NCBI GenBank assembly: GCA_965200145.1
Contig: CBDATG010000002.1
Coordinates: forward strand, 372,001 to 436,000
Length of the DNA: 64,000 bases
Direction: 5' to 3'
DNA from: CBDATG01 sp965200145
GTDB taxonomy: Bacteria > Chloroflexota > Dehalococcoidia > Lucifugimonadales > Lucifugimonadaceae
Position numbers and translations under genes: made by a program. The notes below the pieces were generated by a model, which was not told where the DNA came from, made no database searches, and worked only from the letters and a program-made list of their open reading frames with translations. Position 1 is the stretch's first letter; each line of letters starts with the position of its first letter. Below are positions 60,250 to 64,000 of the stretch, piece by piece.

Positions 60250-61260
60250 CGGGACTTCCGGCGAAGCGGTCTCAGCTGTATCTGAAACCAATAGGCCGTA
60301 CGGGTCAGGGTCGGTATCACCTGGCACCCGGGGAGCCGAAACCGGCGTAATATCCGCCACGCTATACGCTCCGTACAGCCGCAAGTTCTCCAACAGTGAG
60401 TCTAAATTGGCGCTCTCAGCGAACATCCTGTCATTCAAGGAATCGCCCACGCGACCTCCGTTTTCTTCCTTGATGGCCGCCATAGCCGTCTTGATGCTCG
60501 TTCTAAACTCGTCGAGGGTAAACTCGTAATCGAATCGATGATCAATATGAGCCCAACCACCGACGACGACAACCTCGCCATCCTCACCCCTCTGTACGTC
60601 CCAGTTGGTGGGAAGCCCTGGAAATCCCCATACACCGTACGCCATATCATTTGGTCTCGATAATGCGATCACCATTTCCCTGCCTTCCAGCCATTTCATC
60701 GGGTCGCTTTGGGCCAATCTAGTAGCGTAATCGCCGGTCAAAGTGTCCGGGGGCACGATATCATACCAAATCGCGATTGGCACACGATCAGGTCCGTAGC
60801 CGTTTAAGTATTCGTGAACTTGCAAGTCTATGAAACAGTTGTGGACGACTTTCCCGCCCGAATCTGTCGTGTGGTCAAAAGATACCAAACTTCCGTCGTT
60901 CAACATCAACAGCATCGCACGCGCGCGAACACAACGAGACGAATCCGGCATAAACGCTCCCCTTACGTAGAATTGCGGCGAATAAAGTCCATGCGATCCG
61001 TCAAAGTTTGACATCCTCCTGATCTCCTCAAGAAGACTAAACGGCATTATTGGTAAAGATTCAAGAGTGTAACTCGCAGATGCACCAGCGTGCACGCTCC
61101 AGTGCGGTTGCCGTTCACACGGATCTACCTCAGAACCAGTGAGTGGGATGCACGGTTCAGTGAACAGTGCCTCTTCCTCACCTGCTTGGAAACACGCCGC
61201 AACGACGACAAGCAACAGGCATGACACGCCGATGGTGAGCGGTATTGATAGCCTATTCAT
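60148..61260 (-). CDS. Array 2 lipoprotein, type A-like (HW subtype)
   Basis: This 370-aa protein begins MNRLSIPLTIGVSCLLLVVV with lipobox VAAC and FQAGEEEAL. The domain has EPCIPLTGSEVDPCERQPHW, VRGAFMPDSSRC, NCFIDLQVHEYLNGYGP, LEGREMVIALSRP, WDVQRGEDGEVVVVGGW and DITPVSAPRVPGDTDPDPYG. The tail is GGLEGTATPVSALGDEPTAT to GSDE. HEYLNG instead of NEYLNG, and PHWSV, are shared with the next gene upstream, so the two form a subtype. Overlaps of 8 nt at both ends couple it to its neighbours. Confidence 0.85.
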   Translation of the reverse strand: MNRLSIPLTIGVSCLLLVVVAACFQAGEEEALFTEPCIPLTGSEVDPCERQPHWSVHAGASASYTLESLPIMPFSLLEEIRRMSNFDGSHGLYSPQFYVRGAFMPDSSRCVRARAMLLMLNDGSLVSFDHTTDSGGKVVHNCFIDLQVHEYLNGYGPDRVPIAIWYDIVPPDTLTGDYATRLAQSDPMKWLEGREMVIALSRPNDMAYGVWGFPGLPTNWDVQRGEDGEVVVVGGWAHIDHRFDYEFTLDEFRTSIKTAMAAIKEENGGRVGDSLNDRMFAESANLDSLLENLRLYGAYSVADITPVSAPRVPGDTDPDPYGLLVSDTAETASPEVPGGLEGTATPVSALGDEPTATATAPTPESEGSDE

Positions 61261-61354
61261 CTGACTCCTCGCTTTCTGGTGTTGAAGAGGTTGCCGTGGC
61301 CGTCGGCTCGTCGCCGAGCGCGGACACTGGTGTCGGCGTGTCTTCCAGGCCGCC
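61185..61354 (-). repeat. Lipoprotein junction cassette J7
   Basis: Constant junction with the overlap at 61253-61260 (ATGAATAG), leading into the MNRLSIPLTIG signal peptide. Confidence 0.85.
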
Positions 61355-62368
61355 GGGGACTTCCGGCGAGGCTGTCACAGGCGCATCTGACACCATCAAA
61401 CCGTACGGGTCGGGGTCGGTCTCTCCTGGGACTGTTGGTGCTACTACAGGCGTTATGTCTGCCACGCTGTAGGCACCGTAAGTTCTCAGGTTCTCCAACA
61501 ACGATCCCAAGTTCGCGTCTGTTGCCAGCATATATTCGTTAGGGTCGTCATCGACCCTACCACCTGTCTCCTCCACGAATGTTGCCATCGCCGTTCGTAC
61601 GTCGGCGCTGAATTCGTCCAACGTGAACTCGTAGTCAAACCGATCGTCGATGTCCGCCCAACCTGCGACTACGACCACCTCACCGTCTTCGCGCCTTTGG
61701 ACGTCCCAGAATTCTATGAACCCGAAGAGATCCCACGCCCCGGTACTTATGTCGTGCGGCCTCACCACGTAAAACACGAACTCCCTGCCCTCCAGCGAAC
61801 TCCGGCGTCTGCCGCCGGGCGCAATCCTGGCGATATAATCATCGTCCGCGTCCATTTTGTCCGTCCAGCCCGTACCGACCAAAATCGGCAGGCGGTCTGG
61901 TCCGTCACCGTTCAAGTACTCGTGAACTTTGACATCTAGAAAACAGTCATATTCGGGGTACGTTGACGCTTCAGCTTCAACGTCATAGTTGTATGCCTCC
62001 ACTTCTCCATATTGGTTAACCCCAACAAATGCCCTCTGGAGCGCGCACCGCCATGAACCAGGAACAAATGTTCCCCTCACCCAGAACTGCGGTGTGGTGA
62101 GGCCGTATGGAACATGAGCAGCGTGCCCTCGGATCTCATTGAGAACCACATACGGTAGTTTCGGCATCCTATCCTCATCTATGTTAATAGACGCGCTTGT
62201 TCTCACGCTCCAATGCGGTCGCCGCTCGCACGGGTCGACATCCGAACCGGGGAGCGGCACACATGGTTCAGTGATACGCGCCTCTTCCTCACCTGCTTGG
62301 AAACACGCGACGACGAGAAGCAACAGGCATGACATGCCGATGGTGAGTAGCATTTGTAACTTATTCAT
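61253..62368 (-). CDS. Array 2 lipoprotein, type A-like (HW subtype)
   Basis: This 371-aa protein begins MNKLQMLLTIGMSCLLLLVV with lipobox VVAC and FQAGEEEARI. The domain has EPCVPLPGSDVDPCERRPHW, VRGTFVPGSWRC, DCFLDVKVHEYLNGDGP, LEGREFVFYVVRP, WDVQRREDGEVVVVAGW and DITPVVAPTVPGETDPDPYG. The first 40 residues closely match the gene at 30625 in array 1 (EEEARITEPCVPLPGSDVDPCERR), although the rest differs. That pattern suggests exchange of 5' segments between arrays. 8-nt overlaps lie at both ends. Confidence 0.85.
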   Translation of the reverse strand: MNKLQMLLTIGMSCLLLLVVACFQAGEEEARITEPCVPLPGSDVDPCERRPHWSVRTSASINIDEDRMPKLPYVVLNEIRGHAAHVPYGLTTPQFWVRGTFVPGSWRCALQRAFVGVNQYGEVEAYNYDVEAEASTYPEYDCFLDVKVHEYLNGDGPDRLPILVGTGWTDKMDADDDYIARIAPGGRRRSSLEGREFVFYVVRPHDISTGAWDLFGFIEFWDVQRREDGEVVVVAGWADIDDRFDYEFTLDEFSADVRTAMATFVEETGGRVDDDPNEYMLATDANLGSLLENLRTYGAYSVADITPVVAPTVPGETDPDPYGLMVSDAPVTASPEVPGGLEDTPTPVSALGDEPTATATSSTPESEESDE

Positions 62369-62463
62369 CTGACTCCTCGCTTTCTGGTGTTGGAGCGGTT
62401 GCTGTGGCCGTCGGCTCGTCGCCGAGCGCGGAGACGGGGGTGGCGGTGTCTTCCAGGCCGCCG
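62305..62463 (-). repeat. Lipoprotein junction cassette J8
   Basis: Constant junction with the overlap at 62361-62368 (ATGAATAA), joining a type B tail to the MNKLQMLLTIG signal peptide. Confidence 0.85.
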
Positions 62464-63677
62464 GGGATTCTGACACCGCCGGCGACACGCGTGGCGATGA
62501 TGTCGTTGACCGTGAGTCCAGCTGGGTTAGGGTCGTTTTCGCCTGGGACCGGGGGTGGACTCGTCGGTGTCGCATTGAGCCGTTCTATTGATGTCGTACT
62601 GAAAATGAAGTCGCTCAGACCGGTGGGACCAGCATCAAGGGCCATTCGGGCCGCCGGCTGGTCTCTTACGTCAATGCGAGTGGTAATGCGTCCCTGCGTC
62701 ATTTCGACCAGATCACGGTGGGCATCTTTCACAATCGACCGGAAGTCGTCAAGTGTCTGTTCCACGCGTGACAGGTTTACGTCGAAGTTTTCGGGCGAAC
62801 TGCTTCGTAGCACAGTTTGTTTTAACCGACTTACTACCACCACCTCGCCGTCTTCCCTCAGTTGGACATCCCAGCGGCCGACAATGTCCCACGCCAAGGC
62901 GCCTAGGTCTCTCGGTCCGCCTAGGGAAAATATCCACTCAACGCCTTCGATGCCGGTCGCCCGCAAACTGTCAACGCCGACCTTCCACCGGTCGGCACCG
63001 CAGGCTGGTTCGTCACCTGAGATCCTGCACGGTTGAACCCTAGTGTTCACCGTCAATCGATTCGGGCCGCCTCCTACGAGATACTCATTGACCGCTATAT
63101 CAACGAAGCAATGAGAATCTCCGCGTTGCAGCGACTCGCTCCAGCCATCGTTGTATGAGCTGATCATCTTTAGCTCGAATTCTGCGTTTCCGCAACGGAT
63201 GGAACCGGGGATTACGATGGCGCGAACGATAAATTGTGGCGCAGACGTAGGACTATCGGTAATGATGACGAGGTCTCGCAGAGTCCAGAAGACATCGGGA
63301 ATCACGAATGAAACTGCACGAAACGGGTTATGATATTCCCAAGTGTCTCGGCGCGAGCATGGGTCAACCCCTGAGCCTGGGTATGGAACGCACGGGGGCA
63401 CAATGACGTTGAGTTGTTGGCTCGGACGAGGCGTAGGAGTCAACGCCGGGGCGATGTCCGATTGCGACGTTGGCGGATCTGTCGGATTGGCACCTGCCTC
63501 AATCTCTGACTGCGCGAAAACGTCGGTCGAGATTCCACGTATCGAGCCCGTCGTAGGTTGGGGGATCGCGGTGGCAGTCGGATCCGGCAACGAACCGCAC
63601 GCCGCGGCGAACAACAAGCACGTCGTGACGGCGGCCACCACCAGATTGCGGGCTGAACCATTGGCGTTTTTTACCAT
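62361..63677 (-). CDS. Array 2 lipoprotein, type B
   Basis: This 438-aa protein has signal MVKNANGSARNLVVAAVTTC and lipobox AAAC. A long Pro/Thr-rich spacer (~residues 30-85) precedes VPPCVPYPGSGVDPCSRRDT, FIVRAIVIPGSIRCG, HCFVDIAVNEYLVGGGP, a Cys pair of different spacing (QPCRISGDEPACG), WDVQLREDGEVVVVSRL and DFIFSTTSIE. The tail is GGLEDTATPVSALGDEPT to ESDE. GAAAGCGAGG, the same box as at the junctions, lies upstream of the ATG even though there is no overlap here (48-nt gap). It is the most divergent type B copy. Confidence 0.85.
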   Translation of the reverse strand: MVKNANGSARNLVVAAVTTCLLFAAACGSLPDPTATAIPQPTTGSIRGISTDVFAQSEIEAGANPTDPPTSQSDIAPALTPTPRPSQQLNVIVPPCVPYPGSGVDPCSRRDTWEYHNPFRAVSFVIPDVFWTLRDLVIITDSPTSAPQFIVRAIVIPGSIRCGNAEFELKMISSYNDGWSESLQRGDSHCFVDIAVNEYLVGGGPNRLTVNTRVQPCRISGDEPACGADRWKVGVDSLRATGIEGVEWIFSLGGPRDLGALAWDIVGRWDVQLREDGEVVVVSRLKQTVLRSSSPENFDVNLSRVEQTLDDFRSIVKDAHRDLVEMTQGRITTRIDVRDQPAARMALDAGPTGLSDFIFSTTSIERLNATPTSPPPVPGENDPNPAGLTVNDIIATRVAGGVRIPGGLEDTATPVSALGDEPTATATAPTPESEESDE

Positions 63678-63725
63678 TACGTAATCCTCGCTTTCAACAC
63701 TAGTCGTTGGATTGGTATGCGGCCA

Positions 63726-64000
63726 TCATCGCACCAACGTCCTGCGGCGTTGGATTGCAGTTTCTGGCGCGGGTGTGTCTTCCAGCTCGGGTGTCGCGAT
63801 GGGATCGGGATGCGCCGTTGCGGTTGGTTCTGCTGTGGGCTCCGTCGTTGCCGTTGACGCGTCGCCGAGCGCGGATGCCGGTGTTGGAGTGTCTTCCATG
63901 CCGCTGGGGATTCTGACGCCGCCGGCGACTCTGGTGGCGATGATGTCGTTGATGCGCAGGCCGTCGGGGTTCGGGTTGTCTCCTCCTGGGCTAGGAGGAG
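63726..64000 (-). CDS. Array 2 lipoprotein, C-terminal part only (cut by window edge)
   Basis: The reverse strand is open from the edge to TGA 63726-63728. It encodes GDNPNPDGLRINDIIATRVA, GGVRIPSGMEDTPTPASALG, a Thr/Glu/Pro stretch and TPELEDTPAPETAIQRRRTL. The start of this fragment is the end of a type B domain (PNPDGLRINDIIA is type B-specific). The tail resembles a shortened long tail, like that of the 30625 gene. Its stop lies in the GTGCGATGATGGCC...TACCAATC box shared with array 1 at 31779-31802. Confidence 0.85.
   Translation of the reverse strand, partial: PPSPGGDNPNPDGLRINDIIATRVAGGVRIPSGMEDTPTPASALGDASTATTEPTAEPTATAHPDPIATPELEDTPAPETAIQRRRTLVR

Overview
The window looks like a chromosome segment from a moderately GC-rich, free-living or host-associated bacterium, most plausibly a Chloroflexota (Dehalococcoidia/SAR202-like). 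This rests on gene content only: a complete futalosine-type menaquinone cluster, single-chain glycyl-tRNA synthetase, endonuclease-type MutL, many catabolic enzymes (TPP enzyme, amidase, SDR, GH105-like) and many secreted lipoproteins. No 16S rRNA or ribosomal protein is present to settle taxonomy.

Layout. 1-7.7 kb: metabolic and transport genes (partial D-2-hydroxyacid dehydrogenase, M42-like peptidase, lipoprotein, CDF transporter, GYD protein, TPP enzyme, ABC exporter), then tRNA-Glu and tRNA-Gln. 8.2-15.3 kb: a secreted orphan protein and four tandem paralogous polytopic membrane proteins that I cannot assign to a family. 15.3-16.45 kb: a small membrane protein whose C-terminal part has been tandemly copied twice, with two palindromes upstream. 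16.6-20.3 kb: double-thioredoxin lipoprotein, glyQS and a GH105-like protein. 20.6-33.4 kb: lipoprotein array 1 (plus strand). 33.5-37.6 kb: SDR, SRPBCC, amidase, MFS. 37.7-44.0 kb: a small defence island of two PIN-type toxin/antitoxin modules (the second toxin frameshifted) and a type III restriction-modification system whose mod gene is broken at an 11-G tract. 44.1-54.1 kb: mutL followed by the menaquinone cluster (ubiA-like, ubiX, ubiD, mqnE, mqnA, mqnC, GNAT, mqnD). 54.1-58.3 kb: hypothetical protein, rhomboid protease, tmRNA, YgjP-like metallopeptidase, MFS. 58.3-64.0 kb: lipoprotein array 2 (minus strand), running off the right edge.

The most unusual content is the pair of lipoprotein arrays. 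At least fourteen genes or remnants of one unrecognised family lie in two arrays about 25 kb apart and facing each other. The mature domains are divergent (types A, B and C). The DNA at gene-gene junctions is nearly constant: it encodes the upstream protein's Pro/Thr-rich tail, the Shine-Dalgarno sequence, an 8-nt ATGAATAG/A stop-start overlap and the downstream signal peptide. Both arrays end in a type B gene with a long, almost identical Pro/Thr/Glu tail, making an inverted repeat. A fusion, a nonsense mutation and a truncated copy are visible. I read this as a cassette-like system that diversifies surface lipoproteins by homologous recombination at constant junctions; that mechanism is inference. 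The second striking element is the poly-G tract in the type III mod gene, a classical layout for phase variation.
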